Shown: piece after piece, positions 9,134 through 16,716 of the stretch
Position numbering within the stretch: position 1 is the first letter of the stretch
Layout: every line of letters begins with the position of its first letter
Source: DAOUEX01 sp034430235
Lineage (GTDB): Bacteria > Chloroflexota > Anaerolineae > UBA2200
Direction of reading: 5' to 3'
Length of the DNA stretch: 64,000 nucleotides
Assembly: GCA_964478075.1 (NCBI GenBank)
Contig: CAYZGO010000011.1
Location: 1 to 64,000 of the forward strand
Made by a program: the position numbers and the translations under genes
Notes under the pieces: generated by a model
Databases searched by the model: none
What the model saw: only the letters and a program-made list of their open reading frames with translations
Told to the model about the DNA's origin: nothing

Positions 9134-9963
9134 TGAGTACAAACCCTAGTGGGCGGCCTCTGGTCCTGGAAATCAACGGCCTGAGCAAGAACTTTGGCGG
9201 ACGAGAAACTGCATCTGGCTCCGAGGGCGGGCTTTGGGCGGTGCGTGACTTTGATTTGGCCGTCAAAGAAGGAGAGCTGGTGGGCCTGATCGGCCCCAAC
9301 GGAGCAGGCAAGACTACGGTATTCAACATGATCAACGGCTTGCTCAGCGTGACTGCCGGAGGCATCAAGTACCACGGCCAGAGCCTCGTTGGCGCGCGAG
9401 CCCATGCCATCACCCAGTCCGGCATCGGCCGCACTTTTCAGAACATTCGCCTCTTTCCACAGTTGAGTGTGCTGGACAACGTGCGCATTGCCTACCATCC
9501 CCATGCCGGATATGGATTGCTCAGTTCCATCTGGCAAGGCGGCGGCTTCTTGGAGAAGGAGCGCGAGCTAACGGAGAAAGCCCAGGACATCCTGGCGATC
9601 TTTGACTTGCAGGATCGTCAGGATGAAATCGGCAGCAACTTGCCCTACGGGGAGCAGCGTCGGCTCGAGATCGCTCGTGCCTTGGCTGGGGAGCCCAGGC
9701 TGCTCTTGCTGGACGAGCCGGCTGCGGGGATGAACCCGCGCGAGGTACACACTTTGATGGACCTGATCCATTTCATCCGCGAACAGTTCAAACTCACTAT
9801 CGTGTTGATCGAACACCAGATGCGTGTGGTGATGGGCATCTGCGAATGGATTACGGTGATGGACTTTGGCGAGGTGATTGCACGCGGCACCGCCGACGAG
9901 GTCTCCAACAACCCCAAGGTGATTGAAGCCTACCTGGGGAAGCAGGGGGGAGGGCATAGCTGA
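9130..9963 (+). CDS. livG: Branched-chain amino-acid ABC transporter ATPase LivG
   Basis: ATP-binding subunit, 277 aa. Walker A is GPNGAGKT, the Q-loop lies in the GIGRTFQNIRLFPQ segment that typifies LivG, the signature is YGEQRRLEIARAL (a YGEQRR variant of LSGGQ), and Walker B is LLLLDEPAAGMNP. The C-terminal NPKVIEAYLGKQ tail is the usual branched-chain ATPase ending. About 15 residues are inserted between strand 1 and Walker A (GGRETASGSEGGLWAV). The start overlaps livM by four bases and livF begins two bases after its stop, so livHMGF is one tightly coupled unit. Confidence 0.94.
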   Translation: MMSTNPSGRPLVLEINGLSKNFGGRETASGSEGGLWAVRDFDLAVKEGELVGLIGPNGAGKTTVFNMINGLLSVTAGGIKYHGQSLVGARAHAITQSGIGRTFQNIRLFPQLSVLDNVRIAYHPHAGYGLLSSIWQGGGFLEKERELTEKAQDILAIFDLQDRQDEIGSNLPYGEQRRLEIARALAGEPRLLLLDEPAAGMNPREVHTLMDLIHFIREQFKLTIVLIEHQMRVVMGICEWITVMDFGEVIARGTADEVSNNPKVIEAYLGKQGGGHS

Positions 9964-9965
9964 AC

Positions 9966-10682
9966 ATGGTCGCAATGCTGGAAGTCCAAGACCTGCATGT
10001 TTTCTACGGAGCCATCCATGCTCTGCAGGGCATTTCCTTCCATCTGGATGAAGGCGAGATCGTGACCCTTATCGGCGCCAATGGTGCCGGCAAGAGCACT
10101 ACGCTGAAGACCATTTCCGGTTTGCTGCGTCCCAGGCAGGGCAGCATCTCTTTCCAAGGCCGGGACCTGACCAAGGTGTCGGCGCCGCGGATTGTGTCGC
10201 AGGGCATCTCTCAGGTTCCCGAAGGGCGCAAGATCTTTGCTCCGCTGACGGTGCGCGAGAACCTGGAGATGGGTGCCTACACGCGCAAAGGCTCCAAGGA
10301 GATTCAGGCCTCCATGGAGCAGGTGTTCGCCAGCTTTCCACGCTTGAAGGAGCGCCTGAATCAGACGGGGGGCACACTCTCCGGCGGAGAGCAGCAGATG
10401 TTGGCCATGGGCCGCGGTCTGATGGCCGATCCCAAGCTGCTGCTGCTCGACGAGCCATCCATGGGACTGGCTCCGTTCCTGGTGGAAGAGATATTCCGCA
10501 TCATCGAGGAGATCAACGCCCGAGGCACCAGCATCCTGCTGGTAGAGCAGAACGCTGCCATGGCCCTTTCCATCGCTGACCGCGCCTACGTCTTGGAGAC
10601 AGGCAGCGTCGTGCTTGAGGGGCCAGCGGCTGACCTTCTCGAGAACCCGCAAGTGAAGGCAGCATACCTGGGCAAGGCGTAA
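9966..10682 (+). CDS. livF: Branched-chain amino-acid ABC transporter ATPase LivF
   Basis: Second ATPase of the heterodimer, 238 aa, normal length. Walker A GANGAGKS, the LivF-type Q-loop region QGISQVPEGRKIFAPLTVREN, signature LSGGEQQMLAMGRGL, Walker B LLLLDEPSMGLAP and the H-loop equivalent in LLVEQNAAMAL (here Glu-Gln as in other LivF). The C-terminal VKAAYLGKA closes the protein. It begins two bases after livG and is followed 65 bases later by an intrinsic terminator, so it is the last gene of the operon. Confidence 0.94.
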   Translation: MVAMLEVQDLHVFYGAIHALQGISFHLDEGEIVTLIGANGAGKSTTLKTISGLLRPRQGSISFQGRDLTKVSAPRIVSQGISQVPEGRKIFAPLTVRENLEMGAYTRKGSKEIQASMEQVFASFPRLKERLNQTGGTLSGGEQQMLAMGRGLMADPKLLLLDEPSMGLAPFLVEEIFRIIEEINARGTSILLVEQNAAMALSIADRAYVLETGSVVLEGPAADLLENPQVKAAYLGKA

Positions 10683-10746
10683 CGCAGGCGTTCATCTAGA
10701 CCTTCGCGGTCTTGGCAGGTCAGCATTTTGTGGCGAGATAGATAAG

Positions 10747-10776
10747 AACCCCGACTGTGGACAAGTCGGGGTTTTT
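10747..10776 (+). terminator. Intrinsic terminator after livF
   Basis: A 10-bp perfect stem AACCCCGACT / AGTCGGGGTT with a 7-base loop runs into TTTTT. Clear end of the liv operon. Confidence 0.9.
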
Positions 10777-10785
10777 GGTTATGGC

Positions 10786-10992
10786 CCTCACCCCCGACCC
10801 CTCTCCCAAAACCGCTGGGAGAGGGGCGTGCGTAGAGNNNNNNNNNNNNNNNNNNNNNNNNNNNNNNNNNNNNNNNNNNNNNNNNNNNNNNNNNNNNNNN
10901 NNNNNNNNNNNNNNNNNNNNNNNNNNNNNNNNNNNNNTGACGCCATCTCCCCCTCTCCTGAAGTTGGGGAGAGGGGGCCGGGGGGAGAGGGC
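10786..10992. repeat. CTCACCCCCGACCCC-type repeat, copy a, split by the gap
   Basis: Pyrimidine-rich half (CCCTCTCCC...) and complementary purine-rich half (GGGGAGAGGG...) form a long imperfect palindrome. Apart from the inserted N run, it is the same as copy b at 11038-11148. Confidence 0.85.
10838..10937. other. Assembly gap, 100 N
   Basis: Exactly 100 undetermined bases, the usual placeholder for a scaffold join. The left flank ends GCGTGCGTAGAG and the right flank begins TGACGCCATCTCC, which are directly adjacent in repeat copy b, so the real gap may be zero. Confidence 0.98.
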
Positions 10993-11037
10993 GTAATGGT
11001 CACTGTAGGTGGTGTTGTTGGGCTATGAAGGTTGTGA

Positions 11038-11148
11038 GGCCCTCACCCCCGACCCCTCTCCCAAAACCGCTGGGAGAGGGGCGTGCGTAGAGTGACGCCA
11101 TCTCCCCCTCTCCTGAAGTTGGGGAGAGGGGGCCGGGGGGAGAGGGCA
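11038..11148. repeat. CTCACCCCCGACCCC-type repeat, copy b
   Basis: Intact copy of the palindromic repeat. Two more divergent copies and a partial copy lie at 16717-17067. Confidence 0.85.
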
Positions 11149-11156
11149 GCGGCCTT

Positions 11157-11184
11157 TTGACAACTCCTGATTTCTGCCTATAAT
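11157..11184 (+). promoter_or_regulatory. Consensus sigma-70 promoter for the riboswitch operon
   Basis: TTGACA (11157-11162), 16-base spacer, TATAAT (11179-11184), both perfect. Transcription would start near 11191, twenty bases before the riboswitch. Confidence 0.87.
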
Positions 11185-11210
11185 GTAATCACAATAGTAC
11201 AGTACTAATC

Positions 11211-11330
11211 TGGCTCTGGCGAGTCCCCATTGGGGAACGGGGGAACCGGTCTGTTGGGGTGAATCTCGTGCAAGCGAGTAGGAGAGTCTTCCCTCTCAAA
11301 CCCGTCAGCTAACCTCGTAGCCTCTGGAAG
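11211..11330 (+). promoter_or_regulatory. Cyclic di-AMP riboswitch (ydaO-yuaA class)
   Basis: The aptamer carries the conserved blocks of this class in order: a GGCT...CGAGTCC entry, GGGGGAACCGG, TTGGGGTGAATCT, a GAGTAGGAGAG stretch with its TCCCTCTC partner, and the hallmark ACCCGTCAGCTAACCTCGTAG near the 3' side, closing with AGCC. Members bind two c-di-AMP and generally switch expression off by termination. Here an intrinsic terminator follows at 11430-11453 and the ATG at 11511, the expected layout for an off-switch. Rfam RF00379 is the matching family; the call rests on motif order that I can read directly. Confidence 0.92.
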
Positions 11331-11429
11331 ACAGAGCTGTGCTGTAACCAGTCAGATGCGTGCTTGAGAGTGATGTCGCACACATCAACGTCCATTGATT
11401 GAGCGCAGCCATTCTTCGGTGGAAGTGAC

Positions 11430-11453
11430 AAGCCGGGCTTTTGGCCCGGTTTT
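11430..11453 (+). terminator. Intrinsic terminator of the riboswitch expression platform
   Basis: Stem GCCGGGC with GCCCGGT, loop TTTTG, then TTTTGTGTTT. It ends about 57 bases before the first ATG and would stop transcription when ligand is bound. Confidence 0.85.
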
Positions 11454-11510
11454 GTGTTTCCACACACCATCACCCTGACAGCCGGCAGCCAACTCGGAAA
11501 GGAGAAGCAG

Positions 11511-12260
11511 ATGAAGGGAGTCATTGTGGCTGCTGGTCTTGGTCGCCGCTTGTCACCTTTGACCTGGCACTGTCCCAAGCCGCTGCTGTCTGTCCTGGGG
11601 CGGCCGCTGATAGACTATACCATCGAAGCATTCGTCCGAAGCGGGTTTAGGGAGCTTGGCGTTGTGGTGGGCTACAACGGGGCAATGCTGCGTCACTATC
11701 TGGAGGACGGCGTGCGCTATGAGATCGCCATTCACTGCCTGCGCAACGATCGGTACCCACGGGGCAATGCTACTTCTGTCTACGCTGCGAGGGCCTTCGT
11801 GGCGGATGAGCCATTTGTCCTTTCCATGGCCGATCACTTGATCTCGCCGCGCATCCTGTCCACGCTGCTCTCGCGTCCCTGGGCGACTCACGTGTTGTGC
11901 GTAGACCGCGAGGTGAGGGCCAGTGCACCGTTGGATGATGCGACCAAAGTGTGGCTGGACGAGCACGGGCGCGTGCGGCGCATTGGCAAGCACTTGAAAC
12001 GCTGGCACGCTGTGGACATGGGCGTGTTCCTTTTCCAGTCGCGCGTCTTTGACCACATCTACGATTTGCAGCACGATTCTGATGGGCAGTGTTCGATCAC
12101 CGACCTGGCACGGCGTATGATTGCACACGGTGATGATCTCTATACCTGCGACGTCTCTGGGGCCTTCTGGCTGGACGTGGATACCTGGGACGACCTTGTC
12201 TACGCGCGGAAGCTGCTGGGCTTGGGGCTGGGACTGGAGCAACTGGAGTTGGTTGGATGA
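11511..12260 (+). CDS. Nucleotidyltransferase, inositol-1-phosphate/choline-phosphate cytidylyltransferase type
   Basis: Cytoplasmic NTP-transferase of 249 aa. The N-terminus MKGVIVAAGLGRRLSPLT and the CPKPLL segment are the nucleotide-binding loop and catalytic Lys of the family, and GNATSVYAAR is the GN-[ST]-x-S motif of CTP-dependent sugar/inositol/choline-phosphate cytidylyltransferases. MADHLI holds a metal-binding Asp, and FWLDVDTWDDL the second. ATG 11511 follows AAAGGAG by 7 bases. Overlap of four bases with the next gene, a CDP-alcohol phosphatidyltransferase, makes CTP the likely nucleotide and a CDP-activated polyol the likely product. In thermophiles the comparable fused enzyme makes CDP-inositol for di-myo-inositol phosphate. 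The exact acceptor cannot be read from sequence. Confidence 0.8.
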   Translation: MKGVIVAAGLGRRLSPLTWHCPKPLLSVLGRPLIDYTIEAFVRSGFRELGVVVGYNGAMLRHYLEDGVRYEIAIHCLRNDRYPRGNATSVYAARAFVADEPFVLSMADHLISPRILSTLLSRPWATHVLCVDREVRASAPLDDATKVWLDEHGRVRRIGKHLKRWHAVDMGVFLFQSRVFDHIYDLQHDSDGQCSITDLARRMIAHGDDLYTCDVSGAFWLDVDTWDDLVYARKLLGLGLGLEQLELVG

Positions 12261-13615
12261 TATCTATCCACAATGCACAGCTTACCGTTGTCATCCTGGC
12301 CAACCGTTACTTCCACCCTACCGGGTCTGGCGGCAGGCGAGGCCTGCCTCTGGCCGTGCGGCGTGTGTGTGGCGTACCACTTGTGCGGCGTCACTTGCAG
12401 GTCGTGCGCGCCCACGAGTGGCGCCAGGTCGTCATCGTCGTGCCTCCCGCTGGGCGGCAGGCCGTGCACGAGGCTGTCGCTGATCCTGTGGCGCTAGGTG
12501 TGCACGTGAGCTATATAGAGGCTGACGAGGGCACACTCCCTGCGCATGCGCTGCTCCACCTGGACGCAGCGTCGCTCTTGGTGCTCGAAGGACACTATGT
12601 CATCGAGGGCGCGTTGCTGGAGGCGCTGAGAGCGGGTGGGGCGGACGCCGTGCTGTGCGACAGCCAGCCAGAAGAGCGCCGACACGTGGACGTCCAGGTG
12701 CAGGATGGCGAGCAGGCGACCCGGCCCACGCACGCTTACGCCGGTGCTGTCCTGCTCTCCCGCGCGGCCCTGGAGCAACTCGCTGCTGCAGGTGGGGACT
12801 GCTCCTGGCCGCCGTCCCTGTCTCACCTGGCCGCGCTGAACGCGGTGGACGTGCGCCGCTCCGAGCTGTACGTGGCTGAGGTGCGCCGCCGGGTGGAACC
12901 CTTGTGGCAGGCAGTGGAGACGCCTGCCGACGCCGAGCGCTGCAAGCTCGCTCTGGTGACAGGTGCGCAGAAGCACACCCTGGACGTGCTGGCCTGGTAC
13001 GTCAATCGTCCCCTGGAGAACGCACTGACACTGCGCATCGCCGACTGGCCCATCACTCCCAACCAGGTGACCGTGTTCACCTCGGCGCTGGCCTACGTCG
13101 TCACGGCGCTGTTCCTGATGGGTTGTTGGCTGCCTGCATCGCTGTTGACGTTTGTAGTCAATGTGCTAGATGGCGTCGACGGCAAGCTGGCACGGGTCAA
13201 GGCGCTGTCCTCGAGGCTGGGGCAGCTCGAGCACTCGCTTGACCTGTTGTACGAGCAGTCGTGGTACATCGCTTTCACCTGGGCAAGCTACATGCAGCGC
13301 AGGGAGTTGTGGGTTCTGGTTGTGGGCTTCGTGATGCTGCTGTGGGACAGCTTTACCCGTCACGTGTCGATGCAGTTCCGCCAGGTGCTGGGCGTCTCCC
13401 TCGCGGACTGTGCCCCCTTTGACCGCGCCTTCCGCCGCTTCGATGGCCGCCGCAACATCTACACGCTGTATATGCTGCTGGGCGTCATCACACGGCGGCC
13501 CTGCTACGCGCTGTGCCTGATGTCTCTACATGCCCTGCTGACCGGCGTAGTGTACAGCGTGCGTGCGGCAAAGCACCTGCGGGATGCGGACCGAGGACTG
13601 GCCGCGCGCCGGTAG
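12257..13615 (+). CDS. CDP-alcohol phosphatidyltransferase with degenerate nucleotidyltransferase-like N-terminus
   Basis: Two-part protein of 452 aa. Residues 1 to about 235 keep the outline of a nucleotidyltransferase fold but lack a GxGxR loop and the catalytic Lys. Residues about 245-450 form a membrane domain with the entry segment YVNRPLENALTLRI-ADWPITPNQVT and the CDP-alcohol motif LDGVDGKLARVK. The last two motif acids are shifted: after the invariant Gly the sequence is QLEHSLD, putting Glu at +3 and Asp at +7 instead of Asp at +4 and +8. The layout matches the bifunctional IPCT-DIPPS enzymes that make di-myo-inositol phosphate, here with the active cytidylyltransferase supplied by the preceding gene. 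The alternative is an archaetidyl- or phosphatidyl-polyol synthase. Confidence 0.8.
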   Translation: MISIHNAQLTVVILANRYFHPTGSGGRRGLPLAVRRVCGVPLVRRHLQVVRAHEWRQVVIVVPPAGRQAVHEAVADPVALGVHVSYIEADEGTLPAHALLHLDAASLLVLEGHYVIEGALLEALRAGGADAVLCDSQPEERRHVDVQVQDGEQATRPTHAYAGAVLLSRAALEQLAAAGGDCSWPPSLSHLAALNAVDVRRSELYVAEVRRRVEPLWQAVETPADAERCKLALVTGAQKHTLDVLAWYVNRPLENALTLRIADWPITPNQVTVFTSALAYVVTALFLMGCWLPASLLTFVVNVLDGVDGKLARVKALSSRLGQLEHSLDLLYEQSWYIAFTWASYMQRRELWVLVVGFVMLLWDSFTRHVSMQFRQVLGVSLADCAPFDRAFRRFDGRRNIYTLYMLLGVITRRPCYALCLMSLHALLTGVVYSVRAAKHLRDADRGLAARR

Positions 13616-13658
13616 CAGGTGACGAGTAACGACAGGATTGGCTGCGGCCAGTATTGGA

Positions 13659-13691
13659 CCAGAATGATAGCCCAGTGCTAGCCATTCTTGG
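13659..13691 (+). other. Imperfect hairpin in the 13616-14031 gap
   Basis: CCAGAATGATAGC pairs imperfectly with GCTAGCCATTCTTGG. It lacks a T run, so a role as terminator of the riboswitch operon is uncertain. Otherwise the gap contains only the promoter element below. Confidence 0.4.
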
Positions 13692-13879
13692 CGGGTAGAT
13701 AACGCTACCGCCTCCGTGCGGATTACCTGGTGAGTTGCATTCCAACTCCTCACTGGTGACCAGCGTGCGCCATACGAGTCAGGCACCTGGCGTGGTCTCC
13801 ATTTCCCCGAATTCCCACGTTTTTCAACGCAATCTTTACCCCCTGTTTATGGTAGCTTCACGTCGCCAACTGCACCTTC

Positions 13880-13888
13880 TGCTATAAT
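13880..13888 (+). promoter_or_regulatory. Extended -10 promoter element
   Basis: TGCTATAAT, a perfect extended -10 box, with no good -35 hexamer at 16-18 bases. It could drive the HTH-receiver gene with a 140-base leader. Confidence 0.5.
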
Positions 13889-14031
13889 GCAATAGAAGCA
13901 GCTGGTCCCAATACTCTGTCTAGTCACAATAGCTGCAACCCTCAGATGTCCAGTCTTAGGCCTGGCATGGTGAGCCTGCGATACGAGGGACACCATCCCG
14001 GGAACTGCCCAGAATCCAAAGGAAGGAAAGT

Positions 14032-14631
14032 ATGATCACCAAACCTCTTACCACTGGCGACGTTGCTCGCTATTGCCACGTCAGTCAATTCACGGTATCT
14101 AAATGGATCAGGCAAGGCAAGCTCAGTGCTTACGTGACCCCGGGCGGTCATTACCGCATCACGTTGGACAAGTTTCGTGCCTTCCTCAATCGCTACGGAA
14201 TGCCCATTGACGACGCCTTTTTTACCAATGGCGGGACGAATCGCAAGAGGGTTCTAGTAGTGGACGGTAAGGTTGAAGCACTCCAGTCCATGATACGCGG
14301 CTTGTATGCAGACAGCCTTGCCATACAAGTCGCGTCTGCCAGCGATGAGTACGAGGCTGGATGTCAGGTCACGTCCTTCCGTCCTGACCTGATCATATTG
14401 GACTTTACTACGCCGGATATCAACGGCCTTGAGGTCTGCGAACGGATCAAGAGCGACCCGACATCCAGACACATTAAGGTGTTGGCGATTGTGGACCGCG
14501 CTGCACCGGACTATGTCCGGCGCGTTCGGGAGACAGGCGCCGATGACGTTGCGCTGAAGCCGATAGACATCCAAACTCTGCTGAAGAAGACATATGCTCT
14601 TCTAGGAGTCAGTGACACGACCAGGCAATGA
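14032..14631 (+). CDS. HTH-receiver fusion regulator
   Basis: DNA-binding response regulator of 199 aa with an inverted order: an excisionase/MerR-like helix-turn-helix first (residues 5-52, TTGDVARYCHVSQFTVSKWI then a wing with TPGGHYRI) and a receiver domain second (about 72-195). The phospho-acceptor is Asp124 (LIILDF) and Lys176 is present (VALKPID). One acidic-pocket residue is Gly (VLVVDG instead of VDD) and the usual Thr/Ser of strand 4 is replaced in LAIVDRA, so phosphorylation may be weak or lost. ATG 14032 follows AAGGAAAG. A terminator ends the unit at 14756. No cognate kinase is adjacent. Confidence 0.85.
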   Translation: MITKPLTTGDVARYCHVSQFTVSKWIRQGKLSAYVTPGGHYRITLDKFRAFLNRYGMPIDDAFFTNGGTNRKRVLVVDGKVEALQSMIRGLYADSLAIQVASASDEYEAGCQVTSFRPDLIILDFTTPDINGLEVCERIKSDPTSRHIKVLAIVDRAAPDYVRRVRETGADDVALKPIDIQTLLKKTYALLGVSDTTRQ

Positions 14632-14731
14632 CCTGGCATAACACAGCTACTCAACGTGCTGTCGGAAGGATGTGCCCATCCTGAGTGGGCCGCTACGGAG
14701 TAGAACTCATATTGAAGCGTGCGCTGCAGTC

Positions 14732-14756
14732 GCCGGGCAAACGGCCCGGCAGTTTT
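14732..14756 (+). terminator. Intrinsic terminator after the HTH-receiver gene
   Basis: Perfect 7-bp stem GCCGGGC / GCCCGGC, loop AAACG, then AGTTTTCTT. It is nearly the same hairpin as the riboswitch terminator at 11430. Confidence 0.85.
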
Positions 14757-14801
14757 CTTGTGAGTAGGCCGCACCCTACGTTCTCCAGCGGTTGCTCAAG
14801 T

Positions 14802-14830
14802 TTGGCCGCTTGTGCAGAGGGCAGTATAAT
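14802..14830 (+). promoter_or_regulatory. Promoter directly abutting the methyltransferase ATG
   Basis: TTGGCC (14802-14807), 17-base spacer, TATAAT (14825-14830). The predicted start of transcription falls on or next to the ATG at 14837, which has no Shine-Dalgarno box. Confidence 0.65.
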
Positions 14831-14836
14831 CACTGC

Positions 14837-15598
14837 ATGTCCATCTACGACTACTACGCCCAGGTGTACGATGACTCTGGGCAGATTGCCTTCAGCATCA
14901 AGATGATCCCCTACCTTGACGACCTGCTGCAGCGCCATCCCGCGCCGGGTCGCTCCATGCTCGACCTGGCCTGCGGCACGGGCACGGTGGCGCTGAGCTT
15001 CGCGCAGCAGGGCTGGGAGGTCTATGGCGTGGATGCTTCCTCCGGCATGTTGGCCCAGTCCAGGCACAAGGTGGAGCAGACAGGGCACAACGTCACGCTC
15101 AGCCAGCAGGACATGCGCCGTTTCCTCTTGCCGCACCCCGTGGCTCTGGTCACCTGCCTGTACGACAGCCTCAATTACGTGCTCACGCTGTCCGAGTTGC
15201 AGCAGGTTCTCCGGCGCGTGGCTGCAGCCTTGGTGCCCGGCGGCTTGTTGATGGGTGACATGAACACCCAGGAGACGCTGGAACACGTGTGGGGCAACAA
15301 TACCTTCTTCGTCGAGAGCCAGGATATGGCAGTTGTCCTGCGCAGCGGCTATGAACCGGAGACGCGCCTGTCCACTGTGCACATCGTGGGCTTTGTGCGG
15401 CAGGAGAATGGACTCTACTCGCGCTTTGATGAGCATCACACAGAGGTCGCCTACGAGGACGACGAGGTACGTGCTGCGCTGGAGGCGGCGGGTCTGCATG
15501 TCGAAGCAGCCTACGAATGCTTCAGTTTTGCTCCGCTGAGCGAGAAGGCGCGCCGCATTATGTGGGTAGCGCGTAAAGCCAGCAACCAGCAGCAGTAG
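14837..15598 (+). CDS. Class I SAM-dependent methyltransferase
   Basis: Cytoplasmic methyltransferase of 253 aa. SAM-binding motif I is LDLACGTGT, motif II is VYGVDASSGML, followed by QQDMRRFLLP and the motif IV region LVTCLYDSLNYVL; this arrangement is the Methyltransf_25/11 type acting on small molecules. The C-terminal half has an antiparallel sheet (CLR-type RSGYEPETRLSTVHIVGF). The frame is open from 14792, but MSIYDYYAQVYDD is the normal family N-terminus and ATG 14837 sits 6 bases after a TATAAT box, so the mRNA may be leaderless. The substrate is not predictable. Confidence 0.85.
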   Translation: MSIYDYYAQVYDDSGQIAFSIKMIPYLDDLLQRHPAPGRSMLDLACGTGTVALSFAQQGWEVYGVDASSGMLAQSRHKVEQTGHNVTLSQQDMRRFLLPHPVALVTCLYDSLNYVLTLSELQQVLRRVAAALVPGGLLMGDMNTQETLEHVWGNNTFFVESQDMAVVLRSGYEPETRLSTVHIVGFVRQENGLYSRFDEHHTEVAYEDDEVRAALEAAGLHVEAAYECFSFAPLSEKARRIMWVARKASNQQQ

Positions 15599-15679
15599 GA
15601 ATCCATCCGCAGAATCCGAAGAGGCGGCTCTCTGCGCTCTGCACTGTGCCGCCTCTGTCTACAAAAGGGAGAAAGACAC

Positions 15680-16684
15680 GTGGCGCAACCCCGATTGACC
15701 TTCTTCTGCGAACTGGACGCAGATGCGCTGCAGGCGCTGTTTGCCGACCCAACTGTGACGGACAGCCTGATTGCACTGGGGGCCGGTATCAGTCTGGGCA
15801 TCCTCGACCTGAGTGCCGAGCGTGCGGCGGTGGTGCGTCACCTGAACGAAACCGGCATACCGGTGATTGCCTGGCAATTACTACCCGAGGAGCAGGGATA
15901 CTGGTTCAACGTGGGCAACGCGCCGCAGGCAGCCGCGCGCTACGCGGAGTTCAAACGCTGGACAGCGAGGCACAGCCTGCACTGGGCTGGCGTAGGCCTG
16001 GACATCGAGCCGGACATCCGCGAGATGCAGCAACTGGCGGTGGGCAAGTGGCCGTTGCTGCCCACACTGCTGAAGCGGGCTTTGAATCAGGAGCGGCTGC
16101 GCCGTGCACAAACTCAGTACAGCGCGCTGGTGGCGCAAATCCGCGCGGACGGCTATCGCGTGGACAGCTACCAAATGCCCTTCATCGTGGACGAGCGCAA
16201 GGCTGGCTCTACGCTGCTGCAGCGCATTGGCGGGATAGTGGACATAACCGTCGACCGTGAAGTGCTGATGCTGTACACCAGCTTCTTTCGGCCGCGTGGG
16301 CCTGGACTGCTGTGGAGCTACGCGGCGGAAGCGGGGTCGGTTGGTTTGGGCAGCACTGGCGGCGGCGTCGAACTGGAGGGCGTCGCCGACACCCGCCCGC
16401 TGGACTGGGCAGAGTTCTCCCGTGATCTGCTCTTGGCCCGGCGCTGCACGGACGACATCCACGTGTTCAGCCTGGAAGGGTGCGTGCGACAGGGCTTTCT
16501 GCCGCTGCTGCAGGCTTTTGACTGGGGGCAGCCGGTCACCCCGCCGCTGGCGATAGCAGCGCACGTGGAGGGCTTTCGGAGAGCGCTGCGGGCAGCCCTG
16601 TGGACAACTGCCCACCCGTGCTTGCTGCTCGCCGGGCTGCTGGGCATGCTGGGGTTGGTGCGACGGCTGCGGAGGAGAAGATAG
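15680..16684 (+). CDS. Predicted TIM-barrel-like protein with C-terminal membrane anchor
   Basis: Not assigned to a named family. The 334-aa product alternates short strands and helices in a way that suggests a (beta/alpha)8 barrel, and GVGLDIEPD after a strand looks like the acidic active-site strand of glycoside-hydrolase barrels. A hydrophobic helix near the C-terminus (CLLLAGLLGMLGLV) followed by RRLRRRR would anchor it with the tail inside. There is no N-terminal signal peptide, which is odd for an outward-facing barrel. GTG 15680 has GGGAG 10 bases upstream. It follows the methyltransferase by 81 bases and may share its transcript. Function unknown. Confidence 0.6.
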   Translation: MAQPRLTFFCELDADALQALFADPTVTDSLIALGAGISLGILDLSAERAAVVRHLNETGIPVIAWQLLPEEQGYWFNVGNAPQAAARYAEFKRWTARHSLHWAGVGLDIEPDIREMQQLAVGKWPLLPTLLKRALNQERLRRAQTQYSALVAQIRADGYRVDSYQMPFIVDERKAGSTLLQRIGGIVDITVDREVLMLYTSFFRPRGPGLLWSYAAEAGSVGLGSTGGGVELEGVADTRPLDWAEFSRDLLLARRCTDDIHVFSLEGCVRQGFLPLLQAFDWGQPVTPPLAIAAHVEGFRRALRAALWTTAHPCLLLAGLLGMLGLVRRLRRRR

Positions 16685-16716
16685 CAAGTGGTGCGTGCTG
16701 TGTGAGGTGAGTGGTG

